Origin: Roseibium marinum
GTDB lineage: Bacteria; Pseudomonadota; Alphaproteobacteria; Rhizobiales; Stappiaceae
Length of the DNA: 64,000 bases
Direction: 5' to 3'
Assembly: GCF_002906165.1 (NCBI RefSeq)
Contig: NZ_PPCN01000001.1
Coordinates: forward strand, 248,001-312,000
Made by a program: the position numbers and the translations under genes
Notes under the pieces: generated by a model
Told to the model about the DNA's origin: nothing
Database searches by the model: none
The model's input: the letters and a program-made list of their open reading frames with translations, nothing else
Shown here: piece after piece, positions 35,023 to 43,995 of the stretch
How the letters are laid out: each line of letters begins with the position of its first letter
Position numbering within the stretch: the first letter of the stretch is position 1

Positions 35023-35361
35023 ATGGAAATCAGCACGAACGATTACCGCGTTTGGACTGAAGGTTCGACCATCCACTATGAAGGTACGATGCGGCTTTCC
35101 GGCACGGATGCCTATGCACCGATCCTGGAAGCCATGAATTCCATTCTCGCCTCCAAGCCGGAACTCATCACACTGGATCTGACCAGCCTGGAGTTTCTCA
35201 ACAGCTCGGGCATCAACCTGCTTGCCAAATTCACCATTGAAATCAGGAAGCAGCCTGAAGTCGGCGTCCGGGTACTCGGATCGAAATCGATCCCCTGGCA
35301 GTCGAAATCCCTCCGCAACCTGCAGCGTCTGCACCCCGCGCTGGAACTGACCATTTCCTGA
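35023..35361 (+). CDS. slr1659-type STAS regulator
   Basis: The 112-residue STAS-like protein has the phospho-acceptor region LEFLNSSGINLLAKF, with both serines kept, and the family C-terminus SIPWQSKSLRNLQRL. An AAGGAAG site precedes the ATG. With the SiaA-like phosphatase and SiaB-like kinase directly upstream it completes a kinase-phosphatase-substrate trio. Its output partner is not evident; the STAS-methyltransferase fusion in the same operon is one candidate. Confidence 0.8.
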   Translation: MEISTNDYRVWTEGSTIHYEGTMRLSGTDAYAPILEAMNSILASKPELITLDLTSLEFLNSSGINLLAKFTIEIRKQPEVGVRVLGSKSIPWQSKSLRNLQRLHPALELTIS

Positions 35362-35393
35362 CGTCACACGGCCAGTCGCCCGGAGGTGTCCGG

Positions 35394-35846
35394 ATGCAAC
35401 CTCACCTGGAACGCCTGCTGCGGAACAGTCTTTTCCTGTTCAAAGCCTGCGCGGGCGCAGCACGTCATGCCGCCCTGCCGTTGGCGCTTCTGACCGGGGC
35501 CTGCCAGTCCGATGCGCATAATGCCCGGCTTGAAAGCGAATTTATCGGCCGGACGACCGCGGCGTTTTTCGCCGAATACGGCCCGCCCGACCAGGTGATC
35601 GCCCTGGAGCAGGACCTCAAGAGAGATGCCACCGACCGGGTTCTTGACCGCGAAGACCCGAAGGAACTGGTTTATTACTGGTCTTCCGGCAAACGAAAAT
35701 CCGCGAAAGCTCCTGTCCCCTCCGCCGATGTCTGCGACCTGGCAATCCTCACCAGCGCCGGGGGCGAGATTCTCGTGATCGAAGCCCAGGACAAGGGCGG
35801 CGGCATCGAAGCGGCGAAGGCCCGCTGCGCGGCACATATCAGGTAG
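35394..35846 (+). CDS. Putative small lipoprotein or exported protein
   Basis: The 150-residue protein has an N-terminal hydrophobic stretch (ALPLALLTGACQ, about residues 26-37) ending in a Cys that could be a lipidation site. The -3 residue is Thr rather than Leu, so the lipobox is weak. The mature part contains YGPPDQVI and LVYYWSSG. I do not recognise the family. It lies 32 bp after the STAS gene on the same strand and may be co-transcribed with it. Confidence 0.6.
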   Translation: MQPHLERLLRNSLFLFKACAGAARHAALPLALLTGACQSDAHNARLESEFIGRTTAAFFAEYGPPDQVIALEQDLKRDATDRVLDREDPKELVYYWSSGKRKSAKAPVPSADVCDLAILTSAGGEILVIEAQDKGGGIEAAKARCAAHIR

Positions 35847-35849
35847 GAA

Positions 35850-35943
35850 TACCCCGCTGCCGCAGCGGAGCTGAGAGCTGCGCGTCTTCCCGAAAGTTGG
35901 AACGGATCTCCATTTCAGGCGTTTTCCCCGCAACAGCGGGGTA
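35850..35943. repeat. 94-bp inverted-repeat-flanked intergenic segment
   Basis: TACCCCGCTG (35850-35859) and CAGCGGGGTA (35934-35943) are perfect 10-bp inverted repeats enclosing the gap before the amidoligase gene. Each end also forms a local hairpin (CCGCTG-CCG-CAGCGG; CCCCGC-AACA-GCGGGG). It could be a small palindromic repeat or a leader structure, since the right arm overlaps the likely ribosome binding site of the next gene. Confidence 0.45.
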
Positions 35944-35949
35944 AAGCGC

Positions 35950-36936
35950 ATGAAGTTTGCTGAATTGAACAAGACAGAGCGGCCCGGACTTTCCGGCGCG
36001 GCGCAATCCGGCTCACAGATCACACCGGAATGCGCGCGGCGCGTCGGTGTCGAGATTGAATTCGGCGGCCTGACCGCGCTTCAGGCTGCCGAATTCATCC
36101 GTGCGGACCTGGGCGGAAGCATCGAGAAGAAGGACAGTCATCGCTACCGGCTCACCGGCACCGAACTGGGTGACCTCACGGTCGAACTCGACAGCAAATA
36201 TGTGCACAGCGAGGACGACGCGTCGGACCTGGAACGCAAGGTTCGCAGTCTCGCCGGCGACATGACCGGTTCTATCGTTCCGACCGAACTGGTCACCGAC
36301 CCTTTGCCGGTCTCGCGGATCGCGGACATCGACGCGCTGCTTGACCGTCTCGTTGCCGCTGGCGCGCTTGGTACGCAGCATCTGCATCTTGCCTGCGGGC
36401 TGCATCTCAATGTCGAGTGGACCGGCCGGGAGGTCCTGCCGATCCTGCGTATCCTGCAGGCCTATCTGATCAGTGCACCGGACCTGCGCCGGGAGATCGC
36501 ACCGGATCGTGTGAGGACTTTGCTGCCGTTTATCGGCCGGTTTCCACAGGACTACGAAGCCAGGATACTGGACCCGGACTATCAGCCGGATTTTGCGCGC
36601 TTTGCCGCCGATTACTGCCGGGCCAACCCGAGCAAGAACAGGGAACTGGATCTGCTGCCACTGCTCGCATCGATAGATGAAGGCGCTGTCGCCGATGCGC
36701 TCGGTCATCCGCCGGAGGCGGTGCGCCCTGCGTTTCACTACCGTCTGCCCAATGCCTCCCTTGGCGCACGCAACTGGTCGATCGAAAAGGAATGGGATCG
36801 CTGGCTGTCGGTCGAGGCACTGGCAGCGGATGAGGACAGACTGGCGGCTGCTCTGTCTGCAAGGCAGGAGCGTCAAAGAGCGCCGGAATCAGGCGGAACA
36901 CTCACCCAGATACTCAATCGGGTGATCGGCAAATGA
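35950..36936 (+). CDS. Putative amidoligase
   Basis: The 328-residue protein fits the ATP-grasp/COOH-NH2-ligase-type amidoligase family: RVGVEIEFGG near residue 32, ELDSKYVHSE, ELVTDPLP and LACGLHLNVEW are characteristic. Such enzymes form amide or isopeptide bonds with ATP. The stop overlaps the next gene (a class I amidotransferase-like hydrolase) by 4 bp, a pairing seen in other bacteria. The natural substrate is unknown; peptide tags or cell-wall peptides are possibilities. Confidence 0.82.
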   Translation: MKFAELNKTERPGLSGAAQSGSQITPECARRVGVEIEFGGLTALQAAEFIRADLGGSIEKKDSHRYRLTGTELGDLTVELDSKYVHSEDDASDLERKVRSLAGDMTGSIVPTELVTDPLPVSRIADIDALLDRLVAAGALGTQHLHLACGLHLNVEWTGREVLPILRILQAYLISAPDLRREIAPDRVRTLLPFIGRFPQDYEARILDPDYQPDFARFAADYCRANPSKNRELDLLPLLASIDEGAVADALGHPPEAVRPAFHYRLPNASLGARNWSIEKEWDRWLSVEALAADEDRLAAALSARQERQRAPESGGTLTQILNRVIGK

Positions 36937-37646
36937 AACCGCTGATCGGAGTTTCGACCTCCGCGCGCGGAGGCTGGCGGTCATTTCTGGCGATCCGCTT
37001 CGCGCTCTGGCGCGCCGGGGCGACCGCAAGGCGCATCACCGCCGGAAAACCCTATGACCTGGACGAGCTCGACGGCGTCATCGCCGGCGGCGGCGACGAT
37101 ATTTCGGCGACGCTCTACGGTGGGGCCCTGATACCGGATGTCCGGCTCGATCCGCAGCGCGATGCGCTGGAGTTGCAGCTCATCCGCTCGGCGGTCAGCC
37201 GCGGACTGCCCGTTCTGGGGATCTGCCGCGGCGCGCAGATGATCAACGTTGCGCTTGGTGGCACTCTTCACGCCGACGTATGGGAGGCGTTCAAAAGCGC
37301 ACCGGAAATGCGAACCGTGCTGCCGCGCAAACGGATCACGGTTTTGGAAAGCTCCTGGCTCGACACGATCCTGGAGTGCGACGGCTGCCGCGTGAACGCC
37401 TTGCACCACCAGTCGGTGGACAAGATCGGACACGGCCTCAGAGTGAGTGCCAGGGACGACTACGGCATCATTCAGGCAATCGAGTCGGTCTCCCGGCCGC
37501 AAGTCCTCGGCGTCCAGTGGCATCCCGAACTGATGCCTTTCACCTCCAATCAATTGCGGCTGTTCTCCTGGCTCGCGGACACCGCCGGAAACCGCAAGCC
37601 CGAACCCGGGCACTTCATGCCCGGGTTCGGGCGCCAGGCCGGTTGA
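36933..37646 (+). CDS. Class I glutamine amidotransferase-like hydrolase (peptidase C26)
   Basis: The 237-residue protein has the nucleophile motif VLGICRGAQMINVALGG (Cys about residue 94) and the catalytic VQWHPEL (His-Glu) near the C-terminus, as in gamma-glutamyl-gamma-aminobutyrate hydrolases (PuuD). The PGGGD-like loop reads AGGGDD. Coupled to the amidoligase, it probably cleaves or edits the amide that enzyme makes. The last codons contain a 15-bp perfect stem-loop. Confidence 0.85.
   Translation: MKPLIGVSTSARGGWRSFLAIRFALWRAGATARRITAGKPYDLDELDGVIAGGGDDISATLYGGALIPDVRLDPQRDALELQLIRSAVSRGLPVLGICRGAQMINVALGGTLHADVWEAFKSAPEMRTVLPRKRITVLESSWLDTILECDGCRVNALHHQSVDKIGHGLRVSARDDYGIIQAIESVSRPQVLGVQWHPELMPFTSNQLRLFSWLADTAGNRKPEPGHFMPGFGRQAG
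37598..37632. terminator. Perfect 15-bp stem-loop in the end of the amidotransferase gene
   Basis: The arm GCCCGAACCCGGGCA (37598-37612) pairs fully with 37618-37632 across a 5-base loop. It lies inside the last coding stretch, 14 bp before the stop and 29 bp from the stop of the convergent hydrolase gene. No U-tract follows. It could reduce readthrough from both directions. Confidence 0.5.
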
Positions 37647-37660
37647 TCGCGCGGGGCGCC

Positions 37661-39532
37661 TTAAAGCACATGAAGTCTCAGGACGGATCCGTCCGGGCCG
37701 AAATGAATGGTGTTGGTCGCGGTGCGCATGTGCCGGGACTGACCTTCCGGCTCGCCCGTGTTGGGATTGACGTCATATTTCGGAAAGTTCGAGGAGGAAA
37801 TGTCGAGCCTCAGGCGATGCCCTTTGGCGAAACGGTTTGCCGTCGCGAAGGGCGTGATCTCGATGCTGAATGCACCGGTCGCCGCATCGACCGGCTTCGG
37901 CTGTTCGAAGCCGTCGCGGTAGCGGACGCGGAAAATGCCGTCGGTTATGTTGAGCGCATAGCCGTTCGGATAGTCGCGTGAAGGCGGGTAGACATCGATC
38001 AGCTTGGCGGTGAAGTCCGTATCCGGCGCGTCGGTGGAGACCAGAAGGCGTACGGTCACGGGGCCGACGACGATGAGATCCTCTTCCAGTGGATCGGCTT
38101 CGAAGCACAACACGTCGCGCCGCGCCTTCAGAGGCTGGCCTGGGTTGCGGCATCCGAAAAACTCCGGCGCTTCGATCTGGTCGAAGCCGCCTCCGGTGAA
38201 GATCGGTTCGCCTGAGGTGAGCGCGCCACCGATGGTGGGCACCGGATCGCGCGGATCGAAATCGTAGGAAAGCCTTTCGTCCAGGACAGGTGGCCGTTCA
38301 TCGAGCCGCATGCCGGGATGCAGGTGAAGGTCGAGCGGCACCGCTCCCGGCACAGGCCAGTCCGGCGCCTCGCACCACATGCCGCCGTGATCGAGATGAC
38401 CTTCGGCCGTCTTCCGGCCGGAGCCGCCGCCCATGAGGAAATAGTGGACCCGTCTCTCCTGACCCGTCCCGGCCTCTCCCTTCAGCCAGTGTGCGAACCA
38501 GCGCAGACGGTAAGTCAGCCAGTCGGCGTCGATCTGCCCGTCGAGCGTGGCGGCGGGACCGAAATCGACATCGCCGAATACGCTGCGCGAACGGTTGCCG
38601 TGGGTCCACGGACCCATGATCAGGGCGCTCGGCCGCTCGGCCTTCAGGCCGGCATGATTTTCCAGCGCGGTCTGGACATAGGTGTCGTACCAGCTCGACA
38701 TGAAGACGATCGGGATTCTCGGGATGGATTGATAGTGCCCGGCCGCCCACAGGCCAATCTTCTTCCAGAAGCCGTCGAAGGTTCCGTTCTGCCACTGATC
38801 GAGCAGATACCGCTCGTAATCGGGATCCCACTGCAACGGCGAGCGTCCGGCCGTCCACGGCATGCGCCCCATCCATCCTTGCAGGTCCTCCTGGGACAGA
38901 GCGTCGCGGATGGTCGGGTCGCGCAGGGCGGCCGGGCTTTCCATTGCGTGGTTATAGGCCCAGATCGCCTGCTTCAGTTCGAAGGCGCCACCCTGGCGGA
39001 TGCCGCAGGTGAACGCGTTGGAAAAGCCGCCGGAATCCAGAACCATGCAGGCAAGTCCCGGCGGGTTGAGACAGGCAAGCGCCATCTGGGTATGGGCGGC
39101 ATAGCTGAGGCCCATGGTGCCTATCCGGCCGGAGCAAAAGGGCTGGCCGGTGATCCACGCCATGGTGTCATAGCCGTCCTCGCCCTCATGCACATATTTG
39201 GTGAACGTGCCTTCCGAACCATGGCGGCCGCGGCAGTCCTGAAAGACGGCCGCATAGCCTTCCCGCACCAGCCGGGTCGCAAGCGCCTCCCGTGTCATCG
39301 GCACCGGGTCGTCCACGGAGAATTCGGTCCTGGGCGTGCCGCTTTTGTTGTAGGGCGTGCGCTCCAGGATCACCGGGCGGGAATCCTCCGCCACCCGGCC
39401 GCTTGAGGCCGGGCGGTAGATATCCGTCGCCAGCCGGACGCCGTCGCGCATCGTCACCATGACGTTGCGATGCACGGCGACATCGTCGGCGAGGAGAACC
39501 GCCGGCCCCAGGCCGGCGTCTGCTTCCGGCAT
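37661..39532 (-). CDS. CocE/NonD-family hydrolase (S15-like)
   Basis: The 623-residue alpha/beta hydrolase starts MPEADAGLGP. It has VTMRDGVRLATDIYRP near the start, an oxyanion/cap region with FQDCRGRHGSEG, the nucleophile TMGLSYAAH (Ser about residue 140) and the C-terminal jelly-roll domain typical of X-Pro dipeptidyl peptidases and CocE esterases (RLDISSSNFPKYDVNPNTG). There is no signal peptide, so it is cytoplasmic. It is the last gene of the ABC operon, 5 bp after the binding-protein stop, and probably hydrolyses the imported substrate. Confidence 0.88.
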   Translation of the reverse strand: MPEADAGLGPAVLLADDVAVHRNVMVTMRDGVRLATDIYRPASSGRVAEDSRPVILERTPYNKSGTPRTEFSVDDPVPMTREALATRLVREGYAAVFQDCRGRHGSEGTFTKYVHEGEDGYDTMAWITGQPFCSGRIGTMGLSYAAHTQMALACLNPPGLACMVLDSGGFSNAFTCGIRQGGAFELKQAIWAYNHAMESPAALRDPTIRDALSQEDLQGWMGRMPWTAGRSPLQWDPDYERYLLDQWQNGTFDGFWKKIGLWAAGHYQSIPRIPIVFMSSWYDTYVQTALENHAGLKAERPSALIMGPWTHGNRSRSVFGDVDFGPAATLDGQIDADWLTYRLRWFAHWLKGEAGTGQERRVHYFLMGGGSGRKTAEGHLDHGGMWCEAPDWPVPGAVPLDLHLHPGMRLDERPPVLDERLSYDFDPRDPVPTIGGALTSGEPIFTGGGFDQIEAPEFFGCRNPGQPLKARRDVLCFEADPLEEDLIVVGPVTVRLLVSTDAPDTDFTAKLIDVYPPSRDYPNGYALNITDGIFRVRYRDGFEQPKPVDAATGAFSIEITPFATANRFAKGHRLRLDISSSNFPKYDVNPNTGEPEGQSRHMRTATNTIHFGPDGSVLRLHVL

Positions 39533-39537
39533 TTGGC

Positions 39538-41109
39538 TCACTCGACTTTTTCCACTGCTTGCGGCAGGGTGGCTTCGGCCAGTCCGCCCTTGATGGAAAG
39601 GCCGTCCTTCATCGCCCAATGCACCTTCTGCCAGTACAGCGGTACGACGGGTTCGCCGGCGAAGACCATGACAGTGGCATCGGCCAGCAACGCGTTGCGC
39701 TTGGCCGGATCGAATTCCTGCATGGCAACGTCAAGGGCTGCGTCGAACTCCGGATCGGAGAACCGTACCCGGTTGAAGGAACCCTTCTTGGCGTCCTTGT
39801 CGTAGGTGTGCAGCAGGCTCAACAGAAGCGGCGCGGTGGTCGGGGTCGAAGCCCCCAGCGAGAAGACAAATGCGCCGTAGTCGCCATTGGTCGCGGCCTT
39901 GGAATAAACGTTGTAGGGCAATGCCTCGACGCCGTTCACCTTCAGGCCGCCTCGCGCCAACATCTGTCCGAGCGCCTGAACCAGATCCGCGTCGCCCGGA
40001 AAACGGTTGTTCGACGAGGAGAGAGTGATCCCGAATCCGTCCGGATATCCGGCCTCCGCAAGCAGTTGCGCCGCCTTTTCGACGTCACGCCCGTCGGGGC
40101 CAAGATCGTCGGCATGGCCGCCAAGCCCCGGAGCGCCGATCTGGCCCGCCGGAATGCCGGACCCGCCGAGAATGCGGTCGACGATAAGCTCGCGGTCGAT
40201 CATCAGCGAGATCGCCTTGCGCACGCGGGCATCCCTGAACGGATTCTCCGGCAGCGGATTGCCTTCCAGGTCCGTGACGCCCGGCGCCTGGTCCCCGCGC
40301 ATGGACAGGCCCAGATAGATGACGCGCCCGCTCGCCGTTGAGACGACATGCATGCCCTCCGTCTTGGCGAACCAGCCGATATCCTCCGGTGGAACCGCGT
40401 CGATCAGGTCGACGGCGCCCGACAGCAGCGCGGAGACGCGGGCCGCGTCGTTGGAGATGAAGCGGATTTCGACATCCTTGAAATCGGGCTTGTCGCCCCA
40501 GTAGCCGTCATAACCTTCCAGTTTGAGCGCCTCGTTCGGCGACCAGCTGATGAACTTGTAGGGACCGGTACCGATCGCGGCCTTGCCGGAGTTGAAGTCG
40601 TCGGAGGTCATGCCGTCCGTTGCCGCTTTCGAAACCATGAAGACGCGGCCGATATCCTCCATCAGCGTCGGCGCCGGGGCGTTGGTGGTGATCCTGATCG
40701 TGTGGTCGTCCAGCTTCTCCATGGCGGCGATCGCCGAGACCATGTCGGTGAACGGAGCCGGGCTGTTGGGCACTTCGTCCGTGCGCTCCAGCGAGAAGAT
40801 CACGTCATCCGCCGTGAAGGGCGACCCGTCATGGAAGGTGACGCCGGGCCGCAGGCTGATCTCCCAGGTCAGCGGATCGAGGTTTTTCCAGCTTTCGGCA
40901 AGACCCGGCTGCATCTGCAGGTTCTCGTCGAAATCGGCCAGCCGCCCGAAGATCATCGTCGCGGTCATCTGGTTGTTGCCAGTCCGCGAGAACTGCGGGT
41001 CGATCGAGCTCTGCTCGCTGGCGCGGCCGATGGTCAGGTCCGCCGCCTGGGCGGGCAGGGCCGCTGCCGCCAGAAGCGCCGCAAGGGCTGTACGTCTAAG
41101 GAATTTCAT
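39538..41109 (-). CDS. ABC transporter periplasmic binding protein, family 5
   Basis: The 523-residue protein has a signal peptide (KFLRRTALAALLAAAALPAQA, cleaved about residue 23) and the SBP_bac_5 architecture of peptide/nickel binding proteins: LRPGVTFHDGSPFTADDVIFSLERT, GTGPYKFISW, VRKAISLMIDR. The ATG at 41109 has GGGAGAG six bases upstream; a GTG two codons up is less likely. It captures a peptide-like ligand for the permeases and ATPases encoded upstream. Confidence 0.92.
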   Translation of the reverse strand: MKFLRRTALAALLAAAALPAQAADLTIGRASEQSSIDPQFSRTGNNQMTATMIFGRLADFDENLQMQPGLAESWKNLDPLTWEISLRPGVTFHDGSPFTADDVIFSLERTDEVPNSPAPFTDMVSAIAAMEKLDDHTIRITTNAPAPTLMEDIGRVFMVSKAATDGMTSDDFNSGKAAIGTGPYKFISWSPNEALKLEGYDGYWGDKPDFKDVEIRFISNDAARVSALLSGAVDLIDAVPPEDIGWFAKTEGMHVVSTASGRVIYLGLSMRGDQAPGVTDLEGNPLPENPFRDARVRKAISLMIDRELIVDRILGGSGIPAGQIGAPGLGGHADDLGPDGRDVEKAAQLLAEAGYPDGFGITLSSSNNRFPGDADLVQALGQMLARGGLKVNGVEALPYNVYSKAATNGDYGAFVFSLGASTPTTAPLLLSLLHTYDKDAKKGSFNRVRFSDPEFDAALDVAMQEFDPAKRNALLADATVMVFAGEPVVPLYWQKVHWAMKDGLSIKGGLAEATLPQAVEKVE

Positions 41110-41111
41110 GG

Positions 41112-42143
41112 TCACTCTCCCTGTCTGGATGGGGTGTCGATAAGTCCGTTTCCGTCATTGAGGTGGCAGGCCACGTCCTGCCCGGCGCCGACCTGCTTCA
41201 AGGCCGGCCGCTCGAGGCGGCAACGGTCGAAGGCGTGCGGGCAACGGGGATGGAAGTGGCAGCCCGGGGGCGGGTTCACGGGCGAGGGGATTTCACCCTT
41301 GATGGCCGTGAACCGCCGGCCGCGGCGGTCGAGCCGTGGAATTTCTTCCAGAAGCGCCGCGGTATAGGGATGACGCGGCGCGTCGAACACGGTGTCGGCG
41401 GGCGATATTTCGACCACCCGGCCAAGATACATGATGACGACGCGGTCCGAGATGTGGCGCACCACCGAAAGATCGTGGCTGATGAACAGCAGCGTCAGGT
41501 TGAACTGCCGGCGCAGGTCCATGAACAGATTGATGACCTGCGCCTGGATCGAAACATCAAGCGCCGCGATGCTTTCATCGCAAATGAGGAAATCGGGATT
41601 GACCGCCAGCGCACGGGCAATGCCGATGCGCTGGCGCTGGCCACCGGAAAACTGATGCGGGTAACGGTCGGCCATAGTGGGATCCAGCCCGACCGTCGCC
41701 AGCAGTTTTCCGACCTCGGCGCGAACCTCCCTGCGCGGTATCAGCCCGTGCACGCGCGGTGCCTCGCCGATGATCTCCGACACCCGCTTGCGCGGGTTCA
41801 GCGATGACATGGGGTCCTGAAAAATGATCTGCGTGGCAAGGCGCATCTTGCGGGCGTCCGCGCCCCTGAGCGCGCGGATATCCTGCCCATCGCGGGTGAT
41901 ACGGCCCTCCGACGGCGGCAGCATGCCGGCGATGACGCGGCCCAGGGTCGATTTTCCGCAGCCGGATTCGCCGACGAGGCCGACCACTTCTCCGCGATGA
42001 ATGTGCAGGTCGACCCCATCGAGGGCGTGAACGGTCGCCGGTTCGGTGGCGGCGCCCAGCCGGATGGCAAGCCGTTCGGCGAAGTCGGGCTTGTGACGGA
42101 AGCGTTTGGAGACGCCCTCGGCGGCGGCGAGAATATCGGTCAT
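41112..42143 (-). CDS. ABC transporter ATPase (DppF/OppF type)
   Basis: The 343-residue ATPase has Walker A GESGCGKST, signature SGGQRQRIGIA, Walker B LICDESIAALD and the OppF C-terminal cysteine-containing tail (CHFHPRCPHAFDRC), which binds an Fe-S cluster in some relatives. The start overlaps the stop of the partner ATPase by one base, with GGGGAG upstream. Confidence 0.93.
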   Translation of the reverse strand: MTDILAAAEGVSKRFRHKPDFAERLAIRLGAATEPATVHALDGVDLHIHRGEVVGLVGESGCGKSTLGRVIAGMLPPSEGRITRDGQDIRALRGADARKMRLATQIIFQDPMSSLNPRKRVSEIIGEAPRVHGLIPRREVRAEVGKLLATVGLDPTMADRYPHQFSGGQRQRIGIARALAVNPDFLICDESIAALDVSIQAQVINLFMDLRRQFNLTLLFISHDLSVVRHISDRVVIMYLGRVVEISPADTVFDAPRHPYTAALLEEIPRLDRRGRRFTAIKGEIPSPVNPPPGCHFHPRCPHAFDRCRLERPALKQVGAGQDVACHLNDGNGLIDTPSRQGE

Positions 42144-43105
42144 CACGAGCTCCCCAGCGGATAAAAGCAACGCCAGCGCCTTGGCGCCGCGCAGGTTTCC
42201 GGAACGTCGTTCACACAGAGATCGCCCGCATGGTCGCAGCGCGGCCGGAAGGCGCAGCCTTCGGGCCGGTGGAGGGCGGACGGCGCGCTGCCGCGGATCT
42301 GCCGCAGGGGTTTGCCGCGTTCGTTGGCGATGGGCGCCGAGGCGACCAGCCCGCTGGTATAGGGATGGCGCGGAGTGTCGAGCACGTCGTCCCTCGGTCC
42401 TTCCTCGACGATCCGGCCGGCATACATGACGGCGATCCGGTCGGCGAGGCCGGCGACGACGCCCAGATCGTGGCTGATCCAGATGAGGCCCATGCCCATT
42501 TCGGCGGCCAGGCCCTGGACCTCGGAGAGGATTTGCGACTGGATGGTCACGTCGAGCGCCGTGGTCGGCTCGTCGGCGATGATCAGGTCCGGCTCGTGCA
42601 GCAGGGCGGTGGCGATGGCGACGCGCTGGCGCATGCCACCGGAAAATTCATGCGGATAGGCGTCGAGCCGTTCCTCCGGGCGCGGAATACCGACCCGGCC
42701 GAGGGCATCGCGCGCCTTCGCGCGGGCGTCCGCGCGGGACATGCGCCGGTGGGCCAGGACGGTCTCGACCATCTGCGTTCCGATGGAAAGTACCGGGTTG
42801 AGGGTCATCATCGGATCCTGGAAAATCATCGCGATCCGGTCGCCGCGCAACGCGCGCAGCCGGGCTTCGGAGGCGGCGCGAAGGTCTTCGCCATTGAAGC
42901 GGATGGTGCCGCCGACCACTTTTCCGGGCGGATCGACGAGACCGAGTATCGAAAATCCTGTGATCGATTTGCCCGAGCCGCTTTCACCGACGAGACCGAT
43001 GATCTCGCCCTTGGCGAGAGAAAAGCTCACGCCGTCCACCGCCTTGACCGTACCGGCCGGGGTTTCGAACCAGGTCTTGAGTTCGCTCACTTCCAGAAGG
43101 GTCAT
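42143..43105 (-). CDS. ABC transporter ATPase (DppD/OppD type)
   Basis: The 320-residue ATPase has Walker [10 protein letters not shown], signature [11 protein letters not shown], Walker [13 protein letters not shown] and an oligopeptide C-terminal tail ([14 protein letters not shown]). ATG 43105 overlaps the permease stop by 4 bp. It pairs with the DppF-type ATPase to power import. Confidence 0.93.
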   Translation of the reverse strand: MTLLEVSELKTWFETPAGTVKAVDGVSFSLAKGEIIGLVGESGSGKSITGFSILGLVDPPGKVVGGTIRFNGEDLRAASEARLRALRGDRIAMIFQDPMMTLNPVLSIGTQMVETVLAHRRMSRADARAKARDALGRVGIPRPEERLDAYPHEFSGGMRQRVAIATALLHEPDLIIADEPTTALDVTIQSQILSEVQGLAAEMGMGLIWISHDLGVVAGLADRIAVMYAGRIVEEGPRDDVLDTPRHPYTSGLVASAPIANERGKPLRQIRGSAPSALHRPEGCAFRPRCDHAGDLCVNDVPETCAAPRRWRCFYPLGSS

Positions 43106-43995
43106 GCCGCAAGCCTCGGGTTCAGGACGGCCCGCAATCTGTCGCCGACGACATTGATCGAGAAGATCAGCGTCAGCAGCAGCAGGCCGGGAAAGACGCT
43201 CATCCAGTAAAGCCCGGCCAGAAGGACGTGATAGCCGTTGGCGATCAGAAGCCCGAGCGAGGGCTCGGTGATCGGCAGGCCGATGCCGAGAAAGGAAAGC
43301 GTTGCTTCCGCGGCGATGGCATGCGCCACCTGGATCGTGCCGACGATGATCAGCGGCGGCAGGCAGTTTGGCAGCAGGTGATGAAAGAGGATGCGCGGCG
43401 AGGAAAGTCCGAGGCATCGGGCCGCCTCCACGTAGTCCTTGCCGGTCTCCACCATGGCTGCGGCCCTCACGGTCCGGGCGAAGAATGCCCACTGAACGAA
43501 GACGAGGGCGAGGATCACCTTCCAGGTGCCCTGGCCGAAGGCGACCATGATCATCAGCGCGACGAGGATCTTTGGAAAGCCCAGCATCAGGTCGACGAGG
43601 CGCATGATCAGCGTGTCGAGCCACTTGCCGAAATAGGCGGCGGCAAGACCGAGCGTGGTGCCGATCGTCAGGGCGATAACGCCGGCCGTGACGCCGACGG
43701 CCAGCGACGTGCGCAGGCCATAGAGCATGGCCGACAGCATGTCGCGGCCCTGGGTGTCCGTCCCCAGGAGATAGGTCATGCCGTTATAGCCGACCGAGCC
43801 CGGCGGCAGCTTGGCGTCGAAAATATCGATTTCCTTCAGGTCATAGGGGTTCTGCGGCGCGAGCACCGGCGCGAAGATTGCCGCCAGAACCAGCAGCACG
43901 CAGATGACCAGGGCGATCGCGGCCTTTGGGCTGGCGGCGATGCCCCGACCAGCGCGTGCGATCAGGCTTTCGCCCGGGAGCCGGAGAAGGGTCAT
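43102..43995 (-). CDS. ABC transporter permease (DppC type)
   Basis: The 297-residue inner-membrane permease has an N-terminal membrane segment (AAIALVICVLLVLAAIFAPVL), the LLGTDTQGRDMLSAMLYG motif diagnostic of DppC-type subunits, and further membrane helices with an EAA-like cytoplasmic loop (VEAARCLGLSSPRILFHH). It overlaps its neighbours by 4 bp each. Confidence 0.93.
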   Translation of the reverse strand: MTLLRLPGESLIARAGRGIAASPKAAIALVICVLLVLAAIFAPVLAPQNPYDLKEIDIFDAKLPPGSVGYNGMTYLLGTDTQGRDMLSAMLYGLRTSLAVGVTAGVIALTIGTTLGLAAAYFGKWLDTLIMRLVDLMLGFPKILVALMIMVAFGQGTWKVILALVFVQWAFFARTVRAAAMVETGKDYVEAARCLGLSSPRILFHHLLPNCLPPLIIVGTIQVAHAIAAEATLSFLGIGLPITEPSLGLLIANGYHVLLAGLYWMSVFPGLLLLTLIFSINVVGDRLRAVLNPRLAA

